Shown here one piece after another: positions 26,015 through 34,248 of a stretch of 64,000 nt of DNA. Numbering within the stretch: position 1 is the first letter of the stretch; every line of letters begins with the position of its first letter. The notes beneath the pieces were generated by a model that ran no database searches, was not told the DNA's origin, and saw nothing but the letters and a program-made list of their open reading frames with translations. Made by a program: the position numbers and the translations under genes. The stretch is from Micromonospora musae (lineage in GTDB: Bacteria; Actinomycetota; Actinomycetes; Mycobacteriales; Micromonosporaceae), in contig NZ_RAZT01000008.1 of assembly GCF_003626635.1 (NCBI RefSeq), forward strand, positions 124,001 to 188,000, read 5' to 3'.

Positions 26015-26101
26015 GACGCGGAGGTTATCCCGTAACAGCCGACTGGGGGCTTGAGTACGCTCGGGCGTGACCCCCGTATCTCCCTGACGAGGAAGCATGC
26101 C

Positions 26102-27610
26102 GTGATCGAGCAGAACGCCCTACCCGTGGACCCCGCCGACGACCTTCCGGAGCAGATGAAGGTTCGCCGGGAGAAGCGGGACCGCATGCTCGCCGACGGC
26201 GTCGAGCCCTACCCGGTCGGCTACTCCCGCACGCACACCCTCGCCGAGGTGCGCGCGCGCTACGCCGACCTGCCGACCGACACCGCGACCGGCGACCGGG
26301 TCTCCGTCACCGGCCGGGTGATCTTCGTACGGAACACCGGGAAGCTCTGCTTCGCGACCCTCCGGGACGGTGACGGCACCGAGTTGCAGGCGATGCTCTC
26401 CCTGGACCGGGTCGGCCCGGAGCGGCTGGAGGACTGGAAGCGCCTGGTGGACCTCGGTGACCACGTCGGCGTCACCGGCGAGGTGATCACCAGCCGGCGC
26501 GGTGAGCTCTCCGTGCTGGTCGAGGAGTGGGCGGTCACGGCGAAGTCGCTGCGTCCGCTGCCGGTGGCGCACAAGCCGCTCTCCGAGGAGGCCCGCGTCC
26601 GGCAGCGCTACGTCGACCTGATCGTCCGCCCCCAGGCGCGGGAGATGGTCCGTACCCGGGCCGCGGCGGTCCGTAGTCTGCGCGACTCCCTGCACGGGCG
26701 GAACTTCATCGAGGTCGAGACCCCGATGCTTCAGTTGCTGCACGGCGGCGCCGCGGCGCGCCCATTCGTGACCCACAGCAATGCGTTGAACACCGATCTG
26801 TATCTGCGAATCGCGCCGGAACTGTTTCTGAAGCGCGCGGTGGTCGGTGGTGTCGACCAGGTCTTCGAGATCAACCGCAACTTCCGGAATGAGGGTGTCG
26901 ACTCTTCGCACTCTCCGGAGTTCGCGATGCTGGAGACCTACCAGGCGTACGGCGACTACGACACGATGGCCGAGCTGACCCGCAATCTCGTGCAGCAGGC
27001 GGCGATCGCGGTGAGCGGCTCGACGGTTGTCACGCACGCCGATGGGCGGGAGTTCGACCTGGGCGGCGAGTGGCGGTCGGTGACGCTGTTCGGGGTGCTT
27101 TCCGAGGCACTCGGCGAGGAGGTCACGGTCCGCACGGAGCGCGCCCGCCTGGTGGAGTACGCCGACAAGGTGGGGCTCGCCGTCGACCCGAAGTGGGGCC
27201 CCGGCAAGCTCGCCGAGGAGCTGTTCGAGGAGCTGGTCGTCCCGGGGCTGATCGAGCCCACGTTCATCCGGGACTACCCGGTGGAGACGAGCCCGCTCAC
27301 CCGGGCGCACCGCACCGAGCCGGGGCTCGCCGAGAAGTGGGACCTCTACGTGTGCAGCTTCGAGCTGGCCACCGCGTACTCGGAGCTGGTCGACCCGGTC
27401 GTGCAGCGGGAGCGGCTGGTGGCCCAGGCGCAGCTCGCCGCCCGCGGTGACGACGAGGCGATGCGGCTCGACGAGGACTTTCTCCGCGCCATGGAGTACG
27501 GAATGCCACCGGCCGGTGGTATGGGAATGGGAATCGATCGGCTCTTGATGGCGCTCACCGGGCTGGGAATTCGGGAAACGATCCTGTTCCCGTTGGTCCG
27601 TCCCGAGTAG
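26102..27610 (+). CDS. lysS: Lysyl-tRNA synthetase, class II
   Basis: LysS charges tRNA-Lys. The 502-residue protein has the N-terminal OB-fold anticodon-binding domain (VSVTGRVIFVRNTGKLCFATLRDG) and the class II catalytic domain: motif 1 around FIEVETPMLQ, motif 2 FRNEGVDSSHSPEF and motif 3 GMGIDRLLMALTG. GTG 26102 is chosen for its GAGGAAG ribosome site and normal family length. A TACGCT hexamer near 26056 could be the -10. The family name rests on length and motifs; no extra MprF-like domain is present. Confidence 0.95.
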   Translation: MIEQNALPVDPADDLPEQMKVRREKRDRMLADGVEPYPVGYSRTHTLAEVRARYADLPTDTATGDRVSVTGRVIFVRNTGKLCFATLRDGDGTELQAMLSLDRVGPERLEDWKRLVDLGDHVGVTGEVITSRRGELSVLVEEWAVTAKSLRPLPVAHKPLSEEARVRQRYVDLIVRPQAREMVRTRAAAVRSLRDSLHGRNFIEVETPMLQLLHGGAAARPFVTHSNALNTDLYLRIAPELFLKRAVVGGVDQVFEINRNFRNEGVDSSHSPEFAMLETYQAYGDYDTMAELTRNLVQQAAIAVSGSTVVTHADGREFDLGGEWRSVTLFGVLSEALGEEVTVRTERARLVEYADKVGLAVDPKWGPGKLAEELFEELVVPGLIEPTFIRDYPVETSPLTRAHRTEPGLAEKWDLYVCSFELATAYSELVDPVVQRERLVAQAQLAARGDDEAMRLDEDFLRAMEYGMPPAGGMGMGIDRLLMALTGLGIRETILFPLVRPE

Positions 27611-27646
27611 TCGCCGGTCGCCGCCGGGCTGTCATACCGCATCCTA

Positions 27647-27677
27647 TTGACGCCATGTGCGTCGTACGGGTTATTGT
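27647..27677 (+). promoter_or_regulatory. Predicted lsr2 promoter
   Basis: TTGACG (27647-27652) and TATTGT (27672-27677) are separated by 19 bases in a locally AT-richer stretch about 45 bases before the lsr2 start. The spacing is slightly long. Confidence 0.45.
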
Positions 27678-27722
27678 GCTTGCGAGTTAGCAGGAGCACC
27701 CTGCTCGAAAGGAATGTGGGAC

Positions 27723-28067
27723 GTGGCCAAGCAGATCATTCACAAGCTGGTCGATGACCTGGACGGCGGGGACGCGGACGAGACGGTCAAGTTCGCGTTG
27801 GACGGCGTCCAGTACGAGATCGACCTGTCGAGTTCGAACGCCGAGAAATTGCGCGACGTATTCGCGCCGTACGTCGGGGCGGGCACCAAGGTCGGCCGCG
27901 GCGGCGTGGTGGTCGGTGGCCGGGCGGCCCGCGGCCGGGGCGGCGCGACCGCCGACCGGGAGCAGAACCGCGCGATCCGCGACTGGGCCAAGAAGGCGGG
28001 GAAGGACATCTCCGACCGGGGCCGCATCCCCCAGGAGATCGTCGACGAGTACCACGCCCGGCGCTGA
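27723..28067 (+). CDS. lsr2: Lsr2 nucleoid-associated protein
   Basis: Lsr2 is the actinobacterial H-NS analogue that binds the minor groove of AT-rich DNA, bridges it and silences horizontally acquired genes. The 114-residue protein has the N-terminal oligomerisation domain (KQIIHKLVDDLDGGDADETV; VQYEIDLSSSNAEKLR), a Gly/Arg-rich linker and the C-terminal DNA-binding domain with IRDWAKKAG and the AT-hook-like RGR (SDRGRIPQEIVDEY). GTG 27723 follows AAAGGA at normal spacing. A hairpin follows the stop. The linker is more Gly/Arg-rich than in mycobacteria. Confidence 0.97.
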   Translation: MAKQIIHKLVDDLDGGDADETVKFALDGVQYEIDLSSSNAEKLRDVFAPYVGAGTKVGRGGVVVGGRAARGRGGATADREQNRAIRDWAKKAGKDISDRGRIPQEIVDEYHARR

Positions 28068-28081
28068 TCGAGGCGACTGTG

Positions 28082-28128
28082 GCGGCGACCGACGCCGGGC
28101 CGGAGCATCTCCGGGCCGGCGTCGCCGC
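28082..28128 (+). terminator. Predicted lsr2 terminator hairpin
   Basis: Two arms of about 20 bases pair with one mismatch and a four-base bulge around a short loop, starting 14 bases after the lsr2 stop. No T-tract follows. Confidence 0.55.
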
Positions 28129-28223
28129 ATCTGGGGCCCGGAGTGCGAGCTTCCCGCCGCCGTGTCCGGTATCAACCTGATTGTGATTCGCTGCGCTGGG
28201 AAGAAACCCCCGCGGGGCGGCGT

Positions 28224-28266
28224 TGTCCACAGCCGGTGGAGTATTCGTCCACAGCCTGTGGATGAC
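28224..28266. promoter_or_regulatory. Cluster of three DnaA-box-like sites
   Basis: TTGTCCACA (28224-28232) matches the actinobacterial DnaA box exactly. TCGTCCACA (28246-28254) and, inverted, TCATCCACA (28258-28266) differ at one or two of the three degenerate positions. They lie between lsr2 and clpC, away from any dnaA/dnaN or replication-origin gene in the window. Confidence 0.55.
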
Positions 28267-28354
28267 TCCCGGGCGGCCCGCCGACGGGCCGCGCCGACGC
28301 GGATCCGGCCCACCCGAGGGCCCGGACAGCCCGTTCGGGCGACGGTGAGAATTT

Positions 28355-28365
28355 CGCTCTACGCG
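28355..28365. promoter_or_regulatory. Candidate ClgR-like operator upstream of clpC
   Basis: CGC-N5-GCG overlaps a perfect palindrome CTACGCGTAG (28359-28368) inside TTTCGCTCTACGCGTAGCG, about 210 bases before clpC. ClgR activates clp genes in actinobacteria through sites with a CGC-N5-GCG core. The match is suggestive only. Confidence 0.35.
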
Positions 28366-28574
28366 TAGCGCCGGGGGTACCGGAACACCTCCTGAGCGCG
28401 CACGGTTGTGCAAAACGACGCGTACGCGGCAGCTGCCGGAGCCACACGACCTCAGCTGAGTCGGTCCGCGGCGATAGAGTAATGAGGCACGGACGCCCGT
28501 CCCGGACGTCCGCGCACCGGCCCCGCCAAGATCTTTGACCATCAAGGCGCACGGCACGTGAGGAGCACGAGGGC

Positions 28575-31115
28575 ATGTTCGAGCGGTTCACCGACCGAGC
28601 GCGACGGGTTGTCGTCCTGGCCCAGGAAGAGGCCCGGATGCTCAACCACAACTACATCGGTACGGAGCACATCCTGCTGGGCCTGATCCACGAGGGCGAG
28701 GGCGTCGCCGCCAAGGCTCTGGAGAGCCTCGGCATCTCGCTGGAGGGCGTCCGCCAGCAGGTCGAGGAGATCATCGGCCAGGGCCAGCAGGCGCCGAGCG
28801 GGCACATCCCGTTCACGCCGCGGGCCAAGAAGGTGCTGGAGCTGTCGCTGCGCGAGGCGCTGCAGCTCGGCCACAACTACATCGGCACGGAGCACATCCT
28901 GCTCGGTCTGATCCGTGAGGGTGAGGGCGTCGCCGCCCAGGTGCTGGTCAAGCTCGGCGCGGACCTCAACCGGGTCCGCCAGCAGGTGATCCAGCTGCTC
29001 TCCGGCTACCAGGGCAAGGAGCCGGCTGCCGCCGGCGCCGCTTCGGGTGAGGCCGCGCCGTCCACCAGCCTCGTGCTGGACCAGTTCGGCCGTAACCTGA
29101 CCCAGGCCGCCCGTGAGGGCAAGCTCGACCCGGTCATCGGGCGCGAGAAGGAAATCGAGCGGGTCATGCAGGTGCTCTCCCGCCGTACCAAGAACAACCC
29201 GGTCCTGATCGGTGAGCCCGGCGTCGGTAAGACCGCCGTGGTGGAGGGGCTGTCCCAGAAGATCATCAAGGGCGAGGTGCCCGAGACTCTGAAGGACAAG
29301 CAGCTCTACACGCTCGACCTCGGTGCGCTGGTCGCCGGTTCCCGTTACCGCGGTGACTTCGAGGAGCGCCTCAAGAAGGTGCTCAAGGAGATCCGGACGC
29401 GCGGCGACATCATCCTCTTCATCGACGAGATCCACACCCTGGTGGGCGCGGGTGCCGCCGAGGGCGCGATCGACGCGGCGAGCATCCTCAAGCCGATGCT
29501 GGCCCGCGGCGAGCTGCAGACCATCGGTGCCACCACCCTCGACGAGTACCGCAAGCACCTGGAGAAGGACGCCGCTCTCGAGCGCCGCTTCCAGCCGATC
29601 CAGGTGGGTGAGCCCTCGCTGGCCCACACCATCGAGATCCTCAAGGGGCTGCGCGACCGCTACGAGGCGCACCACCGGGTCTCGATCACGGACGCCGCTC
29701 TCGTGGCTGCCGCGACCCTGGCCGACCGGTACATCTCCGACCGCTTCCTGCCGGACAAGGCGATCGACCTGATCGACGAGGCCGGTGCCCGGATGCGGAT
29801 CCGGCGGATGACCGCGCCGCCAGACCTGCGCGACTTCGACGAGCGGATCGCCCAGGTCCGCCGCGACAAGGAGTCCGCGATCGACGCGCAGGACTTCGAG
29901 CGCGCCGCCCAGCTGCGGGACAAGGAGAAGCAGCTCCTCGGCCAGAAGGCGCAGCGGGAGAAGGAGTGGAAGGCCGGTGACCTGGACGTCGTCAGCGAGG
30001 TCGACGACGAGCAGATCGCCGAGGTGCTCGGCAACTGGACCGGCATCCCGGTCTACAAGCTGACCGAGGAGGAGACCTCGCGCCTGCTGCGCATGGAGGA
30101 CGAGCTGCACAAGCGCGTCATCGGCCAGGAGGACGCGGTCAAGGCGGTGTCCAAGGCGATCCGGCGTACCCGCGCCGGCCTGAAGGACCCGAAGCGTCCG
30201 TCGGGCTCGTTCATCTTCGCCGGTCCGTCCGGTGTCGGTAAGACCGAGCTCTCCAAGGCGCTGGCCGAGTTCCTGTTCGGCAGCGAGGACGCCCTCATCC
30301 AGCTGGACATGTCCGAGTTCCACGACCGCTACACGGTCTCCCGGCTGGTGGGTGCCCCTCCCGGCTACGTCGGCTACGACGAGGGCGGGCAGCTGACCGA
30401 GAAGGTGCGGCGTCGGCCGTTCTCGGTGGTCCTCTTCGACGAGATCGAGAAGGCCCACCCGGACGTCTTCAACACGCTGCTCCAGATCCTGGAGGACGGT
30501 CGGCTCACCGACGGTCAGGGCCGGATCGTGGACTTCAAGAACACGGTCATCATCCTGACCACCAACCTCGGTACGCGTGACGTGGCCAAGGCGGTGTCGC
30601 TGGGCTTCCAGGCGTCGGAGGACTCCGACTCCAACTACGACCGGATGAAGCAGAAGGTCAACGACGAGCTCAAGCAGCACTTCCGGCCTGAGTTCCTGAA
30701 CCGGATCGACGACACCATCGTCTTCCACCAGCTGCGCGAGTCGGAGATCCTCTCGATCGTCGACATCATGATCCAGCGGATCGAGACGCAGCTGCGCAAC
30801 AAGGACATGGGTCTGGAGCTGACCGACAACGCCAAGAAGTACCTGGCGAAGAAGGGCTTCGACCCGGTGCTCGGTGCGCGTCCGCTGCGTCGCACGATCC
30901 AGCGCGACATCGAGGACAACCTCTCCGAGCGGATCCTCTTCAACGAGCTGACCCCGGGTCAGATCGTGGTGGTGGACTGCGAGGGCGACCCGGCCGACAT
31001 CGACAAGTCGAAGCTCGTCTTCCGGGGCGCGGACAAGCCGGACACCGTTCCGGACGCCGTGCCGGCGGATCTCGGTGGCGCTGCCACCGCGGGCGCGGAC
31101 GACGCGGCGGCGTAA
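28575..31115 (+). CDS. clpC: ATP-dependent Clp protease ATPase subunit ClpC
   Basis: ClpC1 is the AAA+ unfoldase that feeds substrates to ClpP1P2 and is essential in mycobacteria. The 846-residue protein has two Clp_N repeats (residues about 1-145, each with NYIGTEHILLGLI). The first AAA+ domain has Walker A GEPGVGKT at 213-220 and Walker B LFIDEIH. A middle UVR-like coiled segment follows (DFERAAQLRDKEKQLL), then a second AAA+ domain with Walker A GPSGVGKT at 550-557 and VVLFDEIEKAHPDV. The pore loop YRGDFEER and a P-site region are present. The C-terminal tail is Ala/Asp-rich. ATG 28575 follows GAGGAGCACGAGGGC. It is followed by a strong terminator. Confidence 0.98.
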   Translation: MFERFTDRARRVVVLAQEEARMLNHNYIGTEHILLGLIHEGEGVAAKALESLGISLEGVRQQVEEIIGQGQQAPSGHIPFTPRAKKVLELSLREALQLGHNYIGTEHILLGLIREGEGVAAQVLVKLGADLNRVRQQVIQLLSGYQGKEPAAAGAASGEAAPSTSLVLDQFGRNLTQAAREGKLDPVIGREKEIERVMQVLSRRTKNNPVLIGEPGVGKTAVVEGLSQKIIKGEVPETLKDKQLYTLDLGALVAGSRYRGDFEERLKKVLKEIRTRGDIILFIDEIHTLVGAGAAEGAIDAASILKPMLARGELQTIGATTLDEYRKHLEKDAALERRFQPIQVGEPSLAHTIEILKGLRDRYEAHHRVSITDAALVAAATLADRYISDRFLPDKAIDLIDEAGARMRIRRMTAPPDLRDFDERIAQVRRDKESAIDAQDFERAAQLRDKEKQLLGQKAQREKEWKAGDLDVVSEVDDEQIAEVLGNWTGIPVYKLTEEETSRLLRMEDELHKRVIGQEDAVKAVSKAIRRTRAGLKDPKRPSGSFIFAGPSGVGKTELSKALAEFLFGSEDALIQLDMSEFHDRYTVSRLVGAPPGYVGYDEGGQLTEKVRRRPFSVVLFDEIEKAHPDVFNTLLQILEDGRLTDGQGRIVDFKNTVIILTTNLGTRDVAKAVSLGFQASEDSDSNYDRMKQKVNDELKQHFRPEFLNRIDDTIVFHQLRESEILSIVDIMIQRIETQLRNKDMGLELTDNAKKYLAKKGFDPVLGARPLRRTIQRDIEDNLSERILFNELTPGQIVVVDCEGDPADIDKSKLVFRGADKPDTVPDAVPADLGGAATAGADDAAA

Positions 31116-31133
31116 CGTCGGAAAGCAGTAAGG

Positions 31134-31171
31134 GGCGGGGCCCCGGTGGCAGCAGCCACCGGGGCCCCGCC
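31134..31171 (+). terminator. clpC terminator
   Basis: This is a perfect 17-pair stem (GGCGGGGCCCCGGTGGC with its complement) around the four-base loop AGCA, followed by TTTCCCG. Confidence 0.85.
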
Positions 31172-31189
31172 TTTCCCGTCCTCCGCGGG

Positions 31190-31265
31190 TGATCGACTCG
31201 ACTTCAAGGAAGTCGGGTCATCCGGCCACGCGGACAGCCCGACTTCAAGGAAGTCGAGTCGATCA
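31190..31265. repeat. Double hairpin / inverted repeat between clpC and mutY
   Basis: Two copies of the 17-base hairpin CGACTTCAAGGAAGTCG sit inside longer arms that form a 28-base inverted repeat (31190-31217 and 31238-31265, differing only in the AAGG/CCTT centres). The right arm overlaps the mutY stop codon. It may be a bidirectional terminator or a REP-like element. Confidence 0.7.
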
Positions 31266-32147
31266 ATAGCCGTCGCCGACGAGGCGGTACGAGTCGTCGC
31301 CGACCGGCTCGACGAGGCCGTCCTGGACCAGACCGGTCAGTGCCCGGGTGCGCTGCGCGCCGTCGGTCCACACCTGGTCGAGGCGCTGCCGCGGCACCGG
31401 TCCGGTCGTCTCGCGGAGCACCCCGAGCAGCAGCCCGCGTACCTGGCGGTCGGTGCCCGCGTACCGCTGGGGGCGGCGGGTGGGGCCGGCCGGCGCGGCC
31501 TGCCCGGACGCGCGCCAGGCGCAGGTCGACTCGACGGGGCAGAGGTCGCAGCGCGGTGACCTGGCGGTGCAGATGACCGCCCCCAACTCCATGAACGCCG
31601 CGCTGGCGAGCGCCGCCGCGGCCGGTTCCGCCGGCAGGAGCGCCTCGGTGGCGAGCAGGTCCGCCGGGCGGGTGGCGGGTCCGGCGTCGGGTTCGCCGGC
31701 CACCGCGCGGCAGACCACCCGCCGTACGTTGGTGTCGACGACCGGGTGGCGCTGCCCGTACGCGAAGGCGGCGACCGCACGGGCCGTGTACGTGCCGACG
31801 CCCGGCAACGCCAGCAGTTGGTCGAGCCGGTCCGGGACCTTCCCGCCGTGCCGCTCCACGATCGCCGTCGCGCACTCCCGGAGCCGTAGGGCCCGGCGTG
31901 GGTAGCCGAGCCGTCCCCACATCCGGATCGCCTCGGCGGGGCTCTCCGCCGCCAGCGCGGCCGGCACCGGCCACCGGGCGAGCCACGCCTCGTACGCGGG
32001 CAGCACCCGGACCACCGGCGTCTGCTGAAGCATCACCTCGCTGACCAGGATCGCCCACGGGCTGACGTCCGGTTTGCGCCACGGCAGGTCGCGGGCGTTC
32101 TCCTCGTACCAGCGGCTGACCAGGGTGGCGAACGTCGGCTCACTCAT
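31263..32147 (-). CDS. mutY: A/G-specific adenine DNA glycosylase
   Basis: MutY removes adenine mispaired with 8-oxoguanine. The 294-residue protein has the helix-hairpin-helix LPGVGTYTARAVAAF and the catalytic Glu37 (SEVMLQQTPV) and Asp138 (HPVVDTNVRRV). It also has a complete [4Fe-4S] site Cys193-X6-Cys200-X2-Cys203-X5-Cys209. It lacks the C-terminal NUDIX-like 8-oxoG recognition domain of E. coli MutY (about 350 residues), as is usual in short actinobacterial forms. It is divergent from the ACT-domain gene and convergent with clpC across a double hairpin. Confidence 0.95.
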   Translation of the reverse strand: MSEPTFATLVSRWYEENARDLPWRKPDVSPWAILVSEVMLQQTPVVRVLPAYEAWLARWPVPAALAAESPAEAIRMWGRLGYPRRALRLRECATAIVERHGGKVPDRLDQLLALPGVGTYTARAVAAFAYGQRHPVVDTNVRRVVCRAVAGEPDAGPATRPADLLATEALLPAEPAAAALASAAFMELGAVICTARSPRCDLCPVESTCAWRASGQAAPAGPTRRPQRYAGTDRQVRGLLLGVLRETTGPVPRQRLDQVWTDGAQRTRALTGLVQDGLVEPVGDDSYRLVGDGY

Positions 32148-32243
32148 CGTTCGCCGATCATGTCACGCGTCGCTCTTCCCGTAGCGTGGGCAGCCTGGGC
32201 GGGGCGACTCCGGCCCGGGGGTCGGGTCGGCGAGAATGCGCGA

Positions 32244-32756
32244 ATGAACGAGCTCGCGATCACCGTCATCGGCCGGGACCGTCCGGGCATCGTGGCCGAC
32301 GTCGCCGAGGTCCTCGCCCGGTTGGGTGCGAACCTCACCGACAGCACGATGACCCGGTTGCGGGGCCACTTCGCGATGACGCTGATCTGCGTGGGTCCTG
32401 CGGCCGCCGAGGTGGAGGCCGCGCTGGCGCCGCTCGCCGCGGACGGCCAGCTGCTGGCGACCGTACGCGCGGTCACCCCGGACGGCGCTGCGGCGTCGGC
32501 TGGCGAGCCGTACGTGATGGCCGTGCACGGGGCGGACCGGATGGGGATCGTGGCGGCGATCACGCGGGTCCTCGCCGACGTGGGCGGCAACGTCACCGAC
32601 CTGAGCACCCGGCTGGCCGGCTCCCTCTACGTGGTGGTCGCCGAGGTCGACCTGCCGCCCGGCGTCGCCGACGACCTGGTCGACCGGCTGGACCGGGCCG
32701 CCGCCGAGCTGGGTGTCGAGGTCAGCCTCCGGCCCGCGGATCCGGATCTGCTGTGA
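32244..32756 (+). CDS. Two-ACT-domain protein (glycine cleavage repressor GcvR-like)
   Basis: This 170-residue protein consists of two ACT domains: ELAITVIGRDRPGIVADVAEVL near residue 3 and VMAVHGADRMGIVAAITRVL near residue 92. Such proteins bind amino acids and act as regulators (GcvR family) without their own DNA-binding domain. The start at 32244 has a GAGAAT hexamer six bases upstream, which suggests a leaderless mRNA. The stop overlaps the GTG of the following peptide deformylase (GTGA), so the two are co-translated. The ligand is unknown; glycine or serine would fit the family. Confidence 0.88.
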   Translation: MNELAITVIGRDRPGIVADVAEVLARLGANLTDSTMTRLRGHFAMTLICVGPAAAEVEAALAPLAADGQLLATVRAVTPDGAAASAGEPYVMAVHGADRMGIVAAITRVLADVGGNVTDLSTRLAGSLYVVVAEVDLPPGVADDLVDRLDRAAAELGVEVSLRPADPDLL

Positions 32757-33346
32757 GCGACGGGGTGCGCGGGTCCGACGCGGCCGGCGACGAGGAGTAC
32801 GTCGGGCTGGGTGACTGGACGCCGGAGGCGCTGGGCGTCCCCGGTGAGGTCCGTCCGGTGGTGACCGCCCCGCATCCGGCGCTCAGCCGGGCGGGCGCCG
32901 CGGTGGATCCCACCTCGGCGGAGACGGTCCGGCTGGCCGCCGACCTGATCGCCACCATGCGGGTCTCGCCCGGTTGCGTGGGGCTTGCGGCTCCGCAGGT
33001 CGGGGTGGGCGCCCAGGTCTTCGCGGTCGAGGTGACCGGGCATCCGAAGGCCGTCACCGTGCACGGCACCTTCGTGCTCTGCAACGCCCGGGTGGTCGAG
33101 GCGACCCGCTGGAAGGCCGGGCGCGAGGGGTGCATGTCGGTGCCGGACCTGACCGGGGACGTGAAACGGGCCAGCCGTCTGGTGGTGGCGGGTGAGTTGC
33201 CGGGCACCGGCGCCGCCGTGCGACTGGTCGCCGACGGCTTCGAGGCCCGCGCGCTCCAGCACGAGATCGACCACTGCGCGGGGCTGCTCTTCCTCGACCG
33301 GGTGGCCGGTGCGCACGCCGTTTACCAGCGCAAGGTCTACCTCTGA
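32753..33346 (+). CDS. def: Peptide deformylase
   Basis: Def removes the formyl group from nascent N-termini using a metal ion. The 197-residue protein has motif 1 VGLAAPQVG (preceded by Cys instead of the usual Gly), motif 2 EGCMS with the metal-ligand Cys, and motif 3 QHEIDH with the catalytic Glu and two metal-ligand His. An N-terminal extension of about 35 acidic residues (DEEYVGLGDWTPEALGVPGE) is not in E. coli Def but occurs in actinobacterial forms. GTG 32753 overlaps the upstream stop. Confidence 0.94.
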   Translation: MSDGVRGSDAAGDEEYVGLGDWTPEALGVPGEVRPVVTAPHPALSRAGAAVDPTSAETVRLAADLIATMRVSPGCVGLAAPQVGVGAQVFAVEVTGHPKAVTVHGTFVLCNARVVEATRWKAGREGCMSVPDLTGDVKRASRLVVAGELPGTGAAVRLVADGFEARALQHEIDHCAGLLFLDRVAGAHAVYQRKVYL

Positions 33347-33364
33347 GCCCGCCGCCCGGTGGGC

Positions 33365-33370
33365 TAGGCT
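33365..33370 (+). promoter_or_regulatory. -10 hexamer TAGGCT before a 31-codon leaderless ORF
   Basis: TAGGCT ends seven bases before GTG 33378, the spacing seen at other leaderless starts here, but about 90 bases before the next full gene. Confidence 0.5.
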
Positions 33371-33377
33371 GTCGACA

Positions 33378-33473
33378 GTGGATGCCGATCTTGGCGCGGT
33401 GGTGAACCTTCCGGCGCGTCGTGTCGCGCCACGGCGCTGCTACGCGGATACGGTGGGGGCATCATGCGTCTGA
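33378..33473 (+). CDS. Putative 31-residue leaderless upstream ORF
   Basis: GTG 33378 lies seven bases after TAGGCT, opening a 31-codon frame ending ...CYADTVGASCV. Its stop (33471-33473) lies inside the next gene, overlapping its ATG at 33464 by ten bases. It could act as a translated leader for that gene. Alternatively the hexamer merely starts a transcript whose 5' end is non-coding. No homology is recognised. Confidence 0.35.
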   Translation: MDADLGAVVNLPARRVAPRRCYADTVGASCV

Positions 33474-34183
33474 CGGTCGGCCCCCTGGCACCCGCCGTTT
33501 ACTGGCGGCGTCGCGCCGTCGTACTCGGAGCGGGGCTTCTCTTCCTGATTGTCCTGCTCTACTCGTGCACCGGGTCGGGTAACACCGGCGACAAGAAGCC
33601 GCAGGCCGGGGTGAGCCCGACCTCGTCGGGCAGTCCGAGCCCGACCCAGACGCTGCTCACCCCGAAGACCGGGGCGCCCCCGCCCGAGGTGTCGGGAAGC
33701 CCCGACGGCGGCGACGGAAGCGCAGGCGCGCCCACCTCGCAGGGCGACGACACCCCGACGACTCCCGTGAACGGTGGGGGCAACGACGGGAGCTGCGCCG
33801 ACGCCGAGATCAAGGTGACCGCCGTGGCGCTGCCCGCCTCGGTGGGCGTCGGCGCCTCCGCCGACCTGCAGTTGCGGATCAAGAACGTCTCCGACCGGAC
33901 GTGCAGCCGCGACGTCGGCGCAAGCCTCCAGGAGATCTTCATCAAGTCCGGTGCGGAGAAGATCTGGTCCTCCGACACCTGTGGTCAGGCCAAGGGCTCG
34001 GACGTGAAGTCGTTCACGCCGAACATCGAGCACATGTTCCAGGTGACCTGGAACGGCCGGGACACCACCCGATGCGCGGACGGGTTGGCGGCCGGGCCGC
34101 AGGTGCAGCCCGGGACGTACCAGGTCTTCGCCCGGGTGGACACGAAGCTCAGCGAGCCGCTGAAGCTGACCGTCAACGACTGA
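33464..34183 (+). CDS. Membrane-anchored extracytoplasmic protein with Ser/Pro linker
   Basis: This 239-residue protein has a basic N-terminus (YWRRR) and one hydrophobic anchor near residues 18-34, ending in LLYSC, a poor lipobox. A Ser/Thr/Pro/Gly-rich spacer covers about residues 40-110. The C-terminal globular domain (about 115-239; EIKVTAVALPASVGVGASADLQLRIKNV) is beta-rich with four cysteines, resembling an immunoglobulin-like or DUF4232-like fold. Function is unknown. It is likely exposed on the outer face of the membrane. It converges on disA. Confidence 0.8.
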   Translation: MRLTVGPLAPAVYWRRRAVVLGAGLLFLIVLLYSCTGSGNTGDKKPQAGVSPTSSGSPSPTQTLLTPKTGAPPPEVSGSPDGGDGSAGAPTSQGDDTPTTPVNGGGNDGSCADAEIKVTAVALPASVGVGASADLQLRIKNVSDRTCSRDVGASLQEIFIKSGAEKIWSSDTCGQAKGSDVKSFTPNIEHMFQVTWNGRDTTRCADGLAAGPQVQPGTYQVFARVDTKLSEPLKLTVND

Positions 34184-34248
34184 GCGCGGCCCGGGAGTCG
34201 CCGCCGCGCAGGTCGGGTCCGAGCATTGCCGGCCTGCGCCGGGACGGG

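Noticed and set aside
25990..26100. Longer N-terminus for the methyltransferase (ATG 26098) and for LysS (TTG 26051)
   Set aside because: The two extensions would overlap each other head-to-head; internal starts have a leaderless hexamer or a ribosome site and give normal lengths.
28542..30728. Open frame of 728 codons antisense to clpC
   Set aside because: Leu/Val/Asp-rich shadow of the highly expressed clpC gene; no start signal or homology.
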